64,000 nt of DNA from Perognathus longimembris pacificus (lineage: Eukaryota > Chordata > Mammalia > Rodentia > Heteromyidae): contig NC_063166.1 in assembly GCF_023159225.1 (NCBI RefSeq), positions 50,331,649-50,395,648 on the forward strand, written 5' to 3'. Under the pieces are notes generated by a model. That model was not told the DNA's origin and ran no database searches. It was given only the letters and a program-made list of their open reading frames with translations. The position numbers and the translations under genes were made by a program. Positions 12,782-32,270 of the stretch are shown here, one piece after another. Position 1 is the stretch's first letter, and each line of letters starts with the position of its first letter.

Positions 12782-13170
12782 AAGCTGGGCAACCAGTGGC
12801 TCACACTTATAATCATAGCTACTCAGGAGGCTGAGAGCTGAAGATTGAGGCTCCAAGCCAGCCCAGGCAAGAAAGTCAGTGAGATTCTTATTTCCAATTA
12901 ATCACCAAAAAAGCCAGAAGTGGAGGTGTGGTGCAGAACACTAACCTTGAGCCAAAAAGCCCTGAGATAGGTAGAGCTCAGGCCCTGAGCAAACGCCACG
13001 ACAAGAACAAAAATAAAAGGAAGGAAGGAAGGAAGGAAGGAAGGAAGGAAGGAAGGAAGGAAGGAAGGAAGGAAGGAAGGGAGGAGAAAGAAGAGAAAGA
13101 GAGAAAGAAAGAGGGGAGAGGGAGGGAGGGAGGGAGGGTGGGATGAAGGAAGGAAGGGAGGGAGGACAAA
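12782..13170 (+). repeat. Composite SINE with (GGAA)n tail
   Basis: The body at 12782-13017 shows CAGTGGCTCACACTTATAATC, CTACTCAGGAGGCTGAG and AGGCCCTGAGC. The tail at 13018-13170 is pure GGAA, grading to GAAA/GGGA. Confidence 0.9.
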
Positions 13171-13254
13171 AAGCAAAGGGAAGAGATTAACATAGTGAAA
13201 GTTCTGTAACATCTAAAGTAGAAACCCAAATTCATTATCTTTAGAGAATTTAAA

Positions 13255-13390
13255 GCTGATATGAATTGTTCGTGCCTATGATCCTACTCAGGAGGCTGAG
13301 AAGTGGAGTGTGGCTCAAGTGCTAGAGCACCAGCCTTGAAAGTAAAAGCTCAGAGACAGCACTCAAGCCCTGAGTTCAAACCCCAGGACC

Positions 13391-13438
<48 letters not shown>
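13255..13438 (+). repeat. Internally deleted composite SINE with (CA)n tail
   Basis: CTACTCAGGAGGCTGAG joins directly to AGTGTGGCTCAAGTGCTAGA, so the middle is missing. CCCTGAGTTCAAACCCCAGG is followed by a (CA)n run at about 13394-13438. Confidence 0.88.
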
Positions 13439-13439
<1 letters not shown>

Positions 13440-14265
13440 CATGAAGACCTGTTGGCACAATTTGAATTAAGCATAATAGTCTGGGATAGGGAAGTCCTGC
13501 TTACCAGGAAGTCCCCCTGGGCATCATATTGGTATCCCAGGCACAGACTTATTTTGCGAATGGAGAACCTAAGACTTAAGAAAAAAAAATTTCCTGGTCA
13601 ACACTGTCAGTCCACAGCAGACAAGGTTTGAATTCAGGACCTCATTCTCAGCCTCCTGCTGTTCTGACACCATAAATCACAGGCCCTTCCCTCTACAAAC
13701 ATGAGTCAAAGTCTAGATCGAAGAAGACAATGGGGAGGCTTCCCTGGTGGTCTTGCATTTTGCCTACCCTTAAAGTGAGCCTCCTGTGTGTGAAAGTCCC
13801 AAAGCTCCAGTAAGCATCCAAACCTGCCCACATTTCAGGGCTGAGAGAGGTGAAGTTGCTTCATTTTCATCTAAGGACAAGCATTTTTTTCTTCCTCCTC
13901 TGTGCAAACAACAGGTTGTTTTCCTAGTCTTTAACTCAATGACAAGCCTCAAGTTTAAAAGAGAAAGAATCATTCTTGCATAGAACATTAAGGATTTAGT
14001 AAACGAGTCTCAAAAACATAAGCATTCAGGTTCCATATAAGTGACCAGCATTTCAGGCACTTATTTAAACCTTGCCCTTGCCCAATAATGCTTAAAAGTG
14101 AGTAGCCATGGATTTTTGCATTAGATCAACTCTCTGCTTTTGCTTCTACCAAAAGAAAGCTAATATGTCTATTGTATTAGCTTTCATAGTTGTCTATAAA
14201 CTCAAGACAAAGTCTGAATCAAATCTGAACCGCCTACAATACTGAAGACAAAATAAGATGTGCAT
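13439..14265. other. Intergenic, no recognised feature
   Basis: Non-repetitive. No coding family, RNA gene or transposon was recognised. Confidence 0.45.
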
Positions 14266-14402
14266 GAATGGATAGATGATAGATGGGTAGATAGAAAGAT
14301 GATAGGTAGATATGTAGGTAGACAGAGATGAGATAGATGATACAAAGATGATTGATAGATAATAGGTAAATAGGTGGATAGATAATAGATATTGATAAAT
14401 AT
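14266..14402. repeat. Imperfect (GATA)n microsatellite
   Basis: Repeated GATA/GATG/GGTA tetranucleotides with interruptions across about 137 bp. Confidence 0.9.
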
Positions 14403-14828
14403 AGCTACATATGGATATATAGGAGTAATTTTTCAGTTTTCAATTTACCTTCTACATAAATGATATAAAAACTAAAATATTAAACAAACCTCTTCATGCT
14501 TTCCATGGTACCTCCAGATCAAACAACTGGACAGAAGTTTTACATCCAGTCTCACATATCTAATCTTATAACAAGAAGTTCCTCCCAATTTTATATCTAC
14601 TGGACATTAAACTACTATTACTTCTTTTTTAACCACTTCCATGCATGGAGGATAATTTTATTTTTAATCTGAAGAAATAATGTGTTTAAGGGCCCCACTC
14701 TAATAAAAACAGAAGTTAAGTAGAACATTTATTATTTTCCTTTGCATTAAACTCTCAAAGGAAATATTTTCCTGGGCTTCTTTTATCACTGTTACAGTGA
14801 TTGATAACACCACTGCTACAATTAGAGC

Positions 14829-14831
<3 letters not shown>

Positions 14832-14871
<40 letters not shown>

Positions 14872-14902
14872 GAGAGAGAGAGAGAGGGAGAGAGAGAGAG
14901 AG
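14832..14902. repeat. Compound (CA)n(GA)n microsatellite
   Basis: An uninterrupted CA run to about 14870, then GA repeats to 14902. No SINE body adjoins it. Confidence 0.95.
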
Positions 14903-16007
14903 GAAACACTAAAATACTAATTTGTTTCTATTTAACTAGATGAGAAGAAATTCCTGCAGCCAGAATTTTATCAGAAGCTGAGCCTAGAATAACCTGCACA
15001 TTTCTCTAAGGCTATTTTATCATGACAATTAAAAAGAAAACATGGGCTATCTTCTTGATTGAACTGGTAGATCCTTTATTGGTTTCAAGTATGACTCAGA
15101 AAAAAATGTGATAGTTAAGTTCTTTACAGAATCATTGCATGTGGCCACAAAGAACTACAACTGCCCTCTTTCTTTTCTCAGTTCTCTTCTAATCAGCCTA
15201 AATATTACCATGAGGCCTCCACAGCAGGACTTGACCACTGTGCTAGCTAAGTGTAAAAGAGAATGACAGTGTGCCCAGCACAGCAAGCTGGAAATCCAAA
15301 CAGAAAGGAACAAGTCTGACAAGTCCTGGACTACAGACTATACTGAAAAATAGAAATTCAAACAAGTAACCACCCTGCAGCTTCTTTCAAGAAAACACCA
15401 TTTTCAGGCACTATGAATCATGATCCAATGACGTCACAGGATGGAGAAGTCTCCTCTGTTTTGAATATGTTAGGCATCTTTGATTATTTTCAATGTCTAA
15501 ATGAGAACTAAAAACACATTGTAGCTAGCACATTTTCCTTTAATTCTTAAATTCATGCATATTCTCCGAGAAATGAAACCCATATGCCTATAAAAATTCA
15601 TTCACACTTCACACTTCAGAATGTGTGACAGTCTTTTTTTTATAAATCTTTTAATGTCTTTATTTACTTCTGGAAGCATCCGGTTCATGAGAATAAATTC
15701 CAAATAATTTGAAATCAGAACCTAGCTGCCATATTCAATTAATATTCATCCTCCACACATGACTGATAAGGATGCATACATGTGGAATGCATTCATGGTA
15801 CCCTTTGGAGCAAAGAAACATTGTTGAAAAAAGAAGACCTAATGATTCCTTGTGAAGGTTTTTGTAACAATAAAGTGTTTCTTTTGGGGGAAGAAGAAAC
15901 TACTGAGGTATTGAGGACAGAGCTGAAAGCATTCTAGGTACCCTACCCATGGTGTCTGTGGTAGCTAGGATGAGAGGTGTGAGACACCATGCCCATCTGG
16001 TTAAAAT
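14903..16007. other. Intergenic, no recognised feature
   Basis: Unique-looking AT-rich DNA. Short T-box-like TTCACACTTCACACTTC near 15600 is noted without further support. Confidence 0.4.
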
Positions 16008-16110
16008 GGAGGTCCTGCTAACTTGTGCCCAGGCTGGCCTCAAAATGTTATCCTCTTCATCTCCACCTGCTGAATAGATGGGTTTATAAGCATGAGCCAG
16101 CACACCGGGC
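16008..16110 (-). repeat. 7SL-like (B1/Alu-type) SINE fragment
   Basis: Minus-strand words GCCCAGGCTGGCCTCAAAAT, TCTCCACCTGCTGAATAG and GCATGAGCCAGCACACCGGGC. No ID part is visible. Confidence 0.7.
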
Positions 16111-16923
16111 TTAAATTCTACAGCTATCTTTTATGTTGTATTTTGTCACCACTTGGGGGCTGTGGCCTTAACTCTTTAAGCATTTGTACATTCATAAGGG
16201 AAACATGGCATTTCCTTTCTTGATACCCTAGAAGCCCAAGTGTAACTCTTCCCGAAGATACTAAGTTGAAGGTTTTTGTGCTATCTCTTGGTATACCTCG
16301 TAGCAATCAGCCAGAGATGGGTTGGATTGATTTTAACAAAACTCATTGGAAGGGAGCCAGACTCAGACCAAAATTCAGTATGGCTGCTCATAATTAACAT
16401 GCCAGAGTCAGCAGCAAATCCAACAAGTACTTTAGCCCCCTTGAAAGAGAACCTACTCTGCAAGTAGGAAAAAGTCTTGTAACAATTTCTATTGATATAG
16501 TCACAGAAAATTGATCTAAGTTGACTTAGCACACACAATGTATTTCAGTGCCTGAATGATGACTACCTGTCCCTAATTATCCTCCCCAGGCTAGTCAAAA
16601 AAATCATCAGGTAGACTCAGTGTACTGGTGAATGAGCCAGTGATGCCCAATTTGATCAGCAGCTGACACAATGGATGTTACCTTTAATGTTGCTGACAGC
16701 TCCAGCAAATTCAGAGACAAGCATTTGCACCCTTGAAGAACTCAGGATCTTTCACAAGTCCAATACATTGCAAATATGATATGTAAGGAGACTAGTATTT
16801 ACCCCTGTGAAAAGCTTGGGATCTTTTACAAATCTGATATACAGAAAATATAGTTAGTAGAGCAGTGACATGAGTTAATTCACCAACAAATATTGATGTA
16901 AAAAGAAAAGAAAAATGACAATA

Positions 16924-17205
16924 AGTCAGGTGCTGGTGGCTCACACTTGTAACCTTAGCTGTTCAAGAGGCTGAGATCTGAGATCAATGTTCGAAGCCAA
17001 CTCAGACAGAAAGAGTCCGTGAGATTCAACTCTAATTCACCACCAAAAAGTCAGAAGGGAAGCTGTCACTCATGTGGTAGAGCACTAGCCTTGAAGAAAA
17101 AAAGCTAAGCAACAGCATCCAGATCCTAAGTTCAAGCCTCAGTACCAGCAGCAAAAGAATAAGTAAGTAAATACATACATATATATAAATAAATACATGA
17201 ATAAA
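16924..17205 (+). repeat. Composite 7SL-ID SINE with AT-rich tail
   Basis: GTGCTGGTGGCTCACACTTG, AGAGGCTGAGATCTGAGATC and CATGTGGTAGAGCACTAGCC, followed by an AAGTAAATACATA tail. Confidence 0.88.
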
Positions 17206-17265
17206 TAGCAACACTAATAGAAGCTACAATCGGGTGAATATCAACTCTTTTCTTTTTCTTCTCTC

Positions 17266-17515
17266 TTTGTTGTTGTTGGTGGTGCTGGTGGTGGTGGTCC
17301 TAGGTCTTGAACTCAGGGCCTGGGTGCTGTTCCTAAGCTTCTCTGCTCAAGGCTAGTGCTCTACCACTTTGAGCCACATCTCTACTTCTGGTTTTCTGGT
17401 TAACTGGAGATAAGATTCTCATAGGTTTTCCTGCCCAGGCTGGCTTCAAACCACAATTCTCAGATCTTAGCCTCCTGAGTAGCTAGCATCATAGGCCTGC
17501 TCCACCAGGGCCTCA
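17266..17515 (-). repeat. Composite SINE
   Basis: TGTTGTTGGTGGTGC tail, then GGTCTTGAACTCAGGGCC, CTCAAGGCTAGTGCTCTACC and CTTAGCCTCCTGAGTAGCTA. This is the last clear SINE before the SINE-poor PAX1 domain. Confidence 0.88.
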
Positions 17516-20500
17516 CTCCAATTTAATCCTCCTTATAATCCAGAGGATGTAGTATAATTTCCATTAAATGAGGGAATTGAGATTGGAAATTTTTTCTAAG
17601 TTGTTCAAAGTGACACAACTGGCATATGATGAAAATCAGGATTTGAATCCTGACAGCTGTTAATTAGCATATACTCATCTCTTCCCATACTGCTTCCTAG
17701 AAAAGGATGTCCTATAGCTTTGGGTCTGAGTTTAATATATGTAAAAGTTTATATCACTGGTAGTAGGACAGGCTCCTTTTTCCTTAAACCTAAGAAAATA
17801 ATTCTCTTTACCCTCCTTTACCCTACTTGTAATGATCCCTCTGAATTTGATCCTAAAATAAGTAGAAAAGTGAGAAGAGAGTCGATTTCCTGCAGCTTGC
17901 TACCTCATTAATATATCAGCCCACACAGAGTAATGTTTAATTGTGACTTTGAACTGAAAAGTTCCAAAGGATCACTATAAAGGCACAAGTTGCTTAAAAA
18001 GGAAGATTCAGCCAAATCCACAAAAATATCAAAATTCCACAATTTCATGTAGATGAAATTGATAGTACCGTTTAGATTAGGTTACTTTGTTTGTTCTGTA
18101 TTCAAAGAATTGAACATGTGTGTGCACTACAGTCAAAATTAGAAATGAAATTTATCTTTGAATTGTTATTGATATCTAAATTAACTCGTTTGATGATTCC
18201 CATCTGGACGTAAAAAGCCCAATTTGGGCATATGCCCAAGCATCTGGTAATCAATAACCATATATTAGCCACAACAATAAGTGAGCACTCTTCTTATAAA
18301 TAGATGCTCACCACTGGAACAACTGTCTCTTTAACGGCATGATGGATGTGTTTTGGTATTCCATATTATCTTTCTCATTATCTTCATTGAACAATATGTG
18401 CTCCCCCTGGTGGCCAGATGCTACTTTTCGTTTTCTAGATCACACTCATAGCATCACAACTTGTTTGTCGAAAGATGATCTTTATTTTGGGGAGATTTCA
18501 CAACTTTTTGATTCGGATTCAAATTTTCAAAGCAAGAAGCTTTCTTAAATTCATCCAAATAGCTTGTTTCATTTTTGTCCAAGAGATTGTTGTTAATTAA
18601 AACCATTGAACTACCTAGTTATGTTTTGTTGTTGTTGTTGTTTTATTGTTTGTTCTATGGGGTAAAAGAATATCTTATAAAATTAAAGTTATATCCACAC
18701 TAGCTTTTGATAGTACTCATGAAAGTTAAATTTTCATGGTCCATATAAGAAAAGTCACTGAAGATAATCTATCCAGTCAATATATCTCACCAGAGAAAAA
18801 AGGAAATAAAATGTTACAGGATGGAAATGTAATTTAATAGCTGAATGAACCCTTGATCGGCTTATTTCATCCTTAAGAGGAAAAAAGGAGTGGAAGCAAC
18901 ACAGGTGGTTAAATTGTAATATAGTCGAAATTCTATCACCCATGAAAACTGCAATGGGGATTCTACTTTTAGATTTGGCCAACCCAGAAACAGATGTGTA
19001 TTTCAATGAGAATCGCAGACCTAATCTCCTGAAGATATGAACACTCTTTAGAGTAAGCAGGGGTCCCAACGTGTTTCACCTCTACAGTGGGTCTAGACTA
19101 AATTGAGTATAATTGTTTCAAGTGTTTAGAATTCCCAAGTTGAACTGGGACTGAATGTGTGGCTCTTGTTTTATGGTCACAAGTCTGTATGTGGGGATAA
19201 AAAGACTATGGTGATATTCCTTCTTGTTCTGCTCTTTAAAAAGAAAAAAATCAAAATCAGAAGAAAAACAGTTTAAGTTGAAATACAGAAATTTGGACAG
19301 AAATATCTGGGCCACAGGACTTTTCTTTAGTGAACGAGGCTGGAGTTCAGACAGCCAAGGTCAGGATGAAGATCAAATACTATTTTTGTGCATAATTCCC
19401 AGCCATTAAGAGGAAGACATCAAATGTTTCTCATTACATAGCTGTCTGGATGTACAATCCTTTCAATTAGTTCCCCAGGCATATTCTGGAAAGAATCTAA
19501 ATTCATATCATCCAGTATAGCATGGAGCAGGTAGAGTTTCTTCGTGGGGGGGAACACTAGCCAACATAATTCTAGCTAGGGAAGCTGATGCCAGGAAAGC
19601 TACAGTGTGGTTGACCACAGTTGAATCAAATAAATCCCATTCTCTTTACAGAAGTTAAGGGAGAAGAAAATAGGAGAAATATAAATGTTAAGGGGTGAGG
19701 TTTACCTGCTATAAGGTAAAATTTTTCGTATTAATTTCAATCAATTTAGGATAGGTAAAGAAATGCATGCAAATGTTGGATACTTAAATTTTTTTATTAT
19801 CAATAGTTCCTTACTATTTTTCCCCAGATCCTTTAACTCATTTTTCTTTCCTGGCCAAAAGACCTACAGTCCCTTCTAACAAAAGGCAAACTGTCTTTTC
19901 TGGCTCCTGTCAGCTTCTGTTACCAGTGGTCTGTGGAAGCTAGGATGTCTTTACAAAAGATAAAGCTGTGTTATTTGTCCCACTGGTCTCCTTTTGCAGT
20001 GTTTGTTTTCTCTCCTCCTTACCAGAAAGCCTCTACTTTTCCCAGGGAAGTTATTACAATCCGGGCTAAGTACTCCATCCAACAACTAAGGCAACAAACT
20101 CTTGCAATCATCAAAAGCACAAAGCTGGATCTCTTTACAGATAATAGCATTTTTATATGCCCTTGTTGGTTGGTATGCATCCACTGATGAATAAAGGGAA
20201 TATGGTAGAGATAAAGATACTCATCTGCAGAGGGCAGCTCTGAAGTCATGTCTGTGTGTATGACTTTTTGGCGTGCACTTATAAATAGCACAGAGACAGA
20301 AACTTCTTATTTACAATGCAGGGTTATTCTTTTCCTGAAAGCATTTACAAAAGGCTGCAATAGCATTCACCTTAAATGAGACTAGAATGAAACTTTTGGT
20401 CTTTATTTCAATGTTTCAATACTACTTGAGTATTCCAGAGATGGGCATATTACTCTGTTCTTTCAAAAACTTCAAAGAGCCAGATGAGTAATTTGTCTTT

Positions 20501-22437
20501 CTCTGTTTAATTTTCTTTTTGATAGGTCTCTATGTTTTTTAAAACCTTAAATTAAAAATCAAAAGGCAAGTGCTAGTACAAAGATAAACTGCCAATAAGT
20601 CATGACAATCTTTCTCCAAATTATTTTGCTCAATGTGATGCTATACATTTTTGTTATTATGAGTCTGCAATACCTCCACAGATTCTCCTACAGGAGAATA
20701 CAATTTCCAATGGGATTCTTTGAAAAGTATTTAAAGTTTGGATTTCCCCATCAACTTTAGAAATGATCTCCCTAATCCTTCTCACCAGCTAATCAGCATC
20801 ATCTCCAGACAACTGAACAACAGCAGTTCTAGCCTCCCTCTGTGCCAGGACCGTGTGTAAAGGTATATTTCACAGATGAAAAGACAGGGGCTCAGAAATG
20901 CCACGGCATTCTGTTGCATGCAGAGAAGCAGTTCTGTGGGTGCTACAGAGCCCAGGGCCTCAAAAGAGAAGTTGTGTCACTGCACTGCTCACATGATATG
21001 CCAAAGCTTTCTGGCATTTTACTGAAGGCTACCTGTCCTTCCTGAATGCTTATCCCAAAGCTCAGAATTCTGAGAGCTCACCTTTAATCACAGCACATGG
21101 AAAATATTAGGGGACAGATTGAAAACTATCTCCCTTTGCAGGTGACATTCAAAACATAAACACCTTGCATCCTGCTAGGTGGCATTTCCCAGATCTCCTC
21201 CCTCTTAGCCCTGAGCAGCCTGAAAACAGTGGGGAGTAACAAAGAAAAGGAGATTGTGGTTAGTGGAAGACAGCAACTGTAGTAAAAACACTTTTCATGT
21301 ATTCAGAAAGACTTGCAATGCCTTCTGATGTCTCCCCCTGCCTAAGCAAGCCAGTCCCCAAGCAGCGAGCCAGACACATGACAATGCTTTCTGTGAAGCC
21401 AAGATTAGGCATGCCCAGTTCATGTAGGCACATGCAGGAAAGAGGAGAGCACAGGGGCTTTGGAGCATCCTCTTTTCCGTGTGTTCCTCCTATTGGCATT
21501 ATAACCTGCCTCTCAGCAGGATCTACTGCCATACACAGCTGATCTCTCTCATTTCAAGATTCAAGTCCCAATCCTGACTCTCAAAGGAAATGTTGCCATT
21601 GCATTTCCACACCCAAGCCTTGTACTTAATAAATCCAAACTTGAACCCTCAATTTTCCTATCTATAAGATAGGACATTTTTAAAGACAAGAGGTTTTCCA
21701 AACCTAAGTAGTCTCTGTATGAAAAGAGGCAAGTACTGTTTTATGATAGGCACTATTGTAAAAAAAAAAAAAATAGATTCAGTGAAAACCATTACCCTTT
21801 TGGTAGTCTTGATGGGTCCCAAGCAGACAATACACAGCAGGCAGCTCCACTTAGAAGCAATAACTCCAATCCAAAGCCAAAGGCAATGAGGAAAAGCAAA
21901 ACAATCAACCAGAAACTCCTTTGTAGTTTAAAAAACCCCTCACTCATCTAGTAACCTAAGATAATTTAGAATTTTAGAGATATTTTTGAAAAGTCCTTCA
22001 TAGTTCTCTAGTGCCTGCTGCTCATATTATTTCTTTAAGAATAACTTCATTTTAGGATCATTTATGAACCTTACTCCTCCCTTCAGTTCTCAAGCTGACC
22101 TGGCATTTTTCTGGCTCTAGCAACCCAATGCCAGGGCCTGAAGGGACTTACCAGATATATCAAGCATTGACCAACATCTCTCCTGGGCTCACTTTCTCTT
22201 CCACCTGCCTCCCATTCTAGGCTGTAAATACTCAGGAGTAAACCAATTTTTAAAAACCTTTTTGCTCTAATCCTAGCAACTCAGAAGATAGCAGAGCCTA
22301 AGCAGATGCGCACGCTACTCTGCAAAGGACACAATTTGCTCTCCCTTGCCAAACTAGTTTCAGACACTGTCTTTTATTCAAAGCCAGCCAGGTTTAACAG
22401 GTAATGTCAGATTTCGGCACTGATATTTTTATGACTA
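17516..22437. other. SINE-free 4.9-kb intergenic stretch downstream of PAX1
   Basis: No SINE, LTR, LINE or long microsatellite was recognised, although the preceding 17.5 kb carry about one SINE per kilobase. There is no coding family. It contains a 16-bp perfect palindrome at 18224-18239. It may hold distal regulatory elements; that is an inference. Confidence 0.5.
22373..22378 (-). terminator. Alternative distal poly(A) signal AATAAA for PAX1
   Basis: A canonical AATAAA hexamer on the PAX1 strand, about 1.45 kb beyond the stop codon. If used, the 3' UTR would include the 50-bp tandem repeat at 22438-22587. The hexamer is common by chance, so this is only a candidate. Confidence 0.25.
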
Positions 22438-22587
22438 CAAGTTGCATCACATCCAGGGTCCTACTGTCACTGCATTTGGACTTGTAATCAATTGCATTAC
22501 ATCCGGGTCCTACCACCAGTGCATTTGAACTTGAAATCAATTGCATTACATCCAGGGTCCCACCTCCTGTGCCTTTGAACTTGAAAT
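22438..22587. repeat. Three-copy tandem repeat, unit about 50 bp
   Basis: The copies are 22438-22488 (51 bp), 22489-22537 (49 bp) and 22538-22587 (50 bp). Each follows the plan TTGCATYACATCC, GGGTCC, TGCATTTGAACTTG and AAT with a few substitutions. Copies 2 and 3 begin CAATTGCATTACATCC. It lies downstream of PAX1, possibly within a long 3' UTR. Confidence 0.9.
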
Positions 22588-23240
22588 CCATTCTTGATTG
22601 TCCTTGAATCTGGCCCCAGAAGATGCTTTCTGGGTATTACCCCTCACCAATTGCAACACCGAAGCTGCAATGAACCTTGGCACCTTGAAGCAGTGTGTGC
22701 TTTAAATTAACAGATGTGCTGACCCCTGAACACCGAAAACAATGCTGATGTGTTTGCCGTTTGTCAGCTACCCAAGTGTTGGGATTGTTGGGGAGAATAA
22801 GAAATACCTCATTACTGAAAACACCAACTTTACTCTTTACCTTTACTCTTACCCCAATCTTCTGTGGGGTGATATCATCTCAGAAGCAAAAAGAAACCCA
22901 GTCACTGGGCACTGAGGAGGGGAGGGCAGGGTTTCCAGAGAATATGGGGGAGTGGAGAACAGTTCACTAAGGTTGTGCTTCAAGTTGTTACTATGAAAAT
23001 ATAAAGTAACAGCTGTGGCTTCTCTGCCAGCCTCCTAGGTCCCAGCTCTTCCCCCCCAGGGCTTGGGGGGGAGGGGGTGCATGGAGAGAGGAGGGCCTTT
23101 GCATGATGATTTGGAAAAGGGAGCTATCTCTAAGATTGGTATGATTGGTATGAGGCTTTCCTTGGTTGGAAAGATGGATTAGGAAAGCAGGACAAGCAAA
23201 GGGGAATAGAGTCCTTGGTGGGGGGTTTTGTTTGGTTTTT

Positions 23241-23823
23241 TTTAATGGGAAAGAGAAGGAAAGGGAGGACAGCAGACAGAGGAGAAAGGAGACCAAGAAA
23301 GAAAGGAGGAAGGAAAGGAGGAACGGAAAGGAGGAGAGGAAAGGAGCCGGAGACCGAACAGACACAGAGGTGGCAGAAGAAGGAGGGCGGAGGAAGACAG
23401 GAACGAGTCTGGGAAAGGAGAGAAGAAGGGAGGCCGATGGACAAAAGGACCAAAAAGAAAGGTGAAGCTGGCAGGGAAAGAGAGGTGTGTCGGAGCTGGC
23501 ATTCTTGAAGAGGGTGCAACAGTCTAAAGCCAAGGTTCAGAAAAGCCTTTTTAAACAGAAACAAAAACCCAGCCCTTAAAGAAAGTGTAGCGGGCCTGGC
23601 CGGGCCAGGCACAGCTCGAGGCGGGACGAGGCGGGACGTGGCCGGGTAGACAGCGTGCCCCGCGAGCGACGCCGGCTTCTCCTCCACGAGTCCTCGGGTT
23701 CTGCCGGCACCACTCGCCCGAGCTGCAGGACGGAGCTGCGCGCCACTCGCCTCCCGCAGGTCCGCCGTTTCCTCGGGGCTCGGCCGCCAGCTCGACCTCG
23801 GGCACCGGCTCCAAGAGCTGCCC
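23241..23823 (-). other. PAX1: PAX1 3' UTR (end tentative, ATTAAA at 23241-23246)
   Basis: Downstream of the TAG the minus strand is GC-rich to about 23580. It then becomes a pyrimidine-rich stretch (purine-rich on +) to about 23250. The first polyadenylation-type hexamer I see is ATTAAA at 23241-23246. A canonical AATAAA occurs later, at 22373-22378. Which one is used cannot be told from sequence alone, so the UTR end is provisional. Confidence 0.45.
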
Positions 23824-31718
<7,895 letters not shown>

Positions 31719-31771
31719 CCGATTGGGAGAAATTCGTCTGACCGGGAAGCTGCAGCGTGCGAGAATCAATT

Positions 31772-31835
31772 TGACGTGTCCTCCACGTCAATCTCTGCAG
31801 TCACGCCGGAGACGCGCGAGTTGGCAGCTCATTGG
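31772..31835 (-). promoter_or_regulatory. PAX1: PAX1 proximal promoter elements: facing CRE half-sites and CCAAT box
   Basis: TGACGTG (31772-31778) and CACGTCA (31784-31790) form an inverted pair separated by five bases, 54-72 bases before the start codon. CCAAT on the minus strand is at 31831-31835. All lie in CpG-rich DNA. CREB/ATF-type factors bind TGACGTG-like words and NF-Y binds CCAAT (known). Use in PAX1 and the transcription start are inferred. No TATA box is evident at a suitable distance. Confidence 0.5.
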
Positions 31836-32186
31836 TTCCCGTCACTGCGCCCTGGCGCCCCCCTCCCCGCCCAGAAACTCTACCCTCTCCCCCGGTCCTC
31901 CTACCTCCGCCTTTCCCCTTCTCCCCCTTCTCAGGAACACCCCCCCCCCCCCCCGCGCACACACACACACTCCACAAACACACCGTCCCCAAACCAGCTG
32001 GGCCAGGGACTGTCCAATTTCCAAGACCCTTGCAGCCTTCTCATTCTCCTTCCGGCTTTGGGAATGGTAGCGAAGTTATTTCAAACTGATTATGTATTAA
32101 TACTGGTACCAGCGTTCATTTCGGTTTTAGTTTTATTACCACCTCTGACACTATTTCTAACAAGATATTAGAGAATAAACGTTGAG

Positions 32187-32270
32187 CTAGGGGTGAAGTT
32201 CAAAGGTGCAGAGCTTGCCTAGCATTCAGAGGCTGCTGGCTCAATCCCAGCACTGAAAAAAAACAAACAA
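32187..32270 (+). repeat. ID-type SINE monomer upstream of PAX1
   Basis: GCTAGGGGTGAAGTTCAAAG, GAGCTTGCCTAGCATTCAG and CAATCCCAGCACTG, with an A-rich tail. It lies about 0.5 kb upstream of the start codon. Confidence 0.75.

Noticed and set aside
15600..15630. Repeated TTCACAC words as T-box sites
   Set aside because: Too short and isolated to distinguish from chance without conservation data.
22438..22587. CRISPR array
   Set aside because: Three diverged head-to-tail units with no unique spacers in a mammalian genome; it is a minisatellite.
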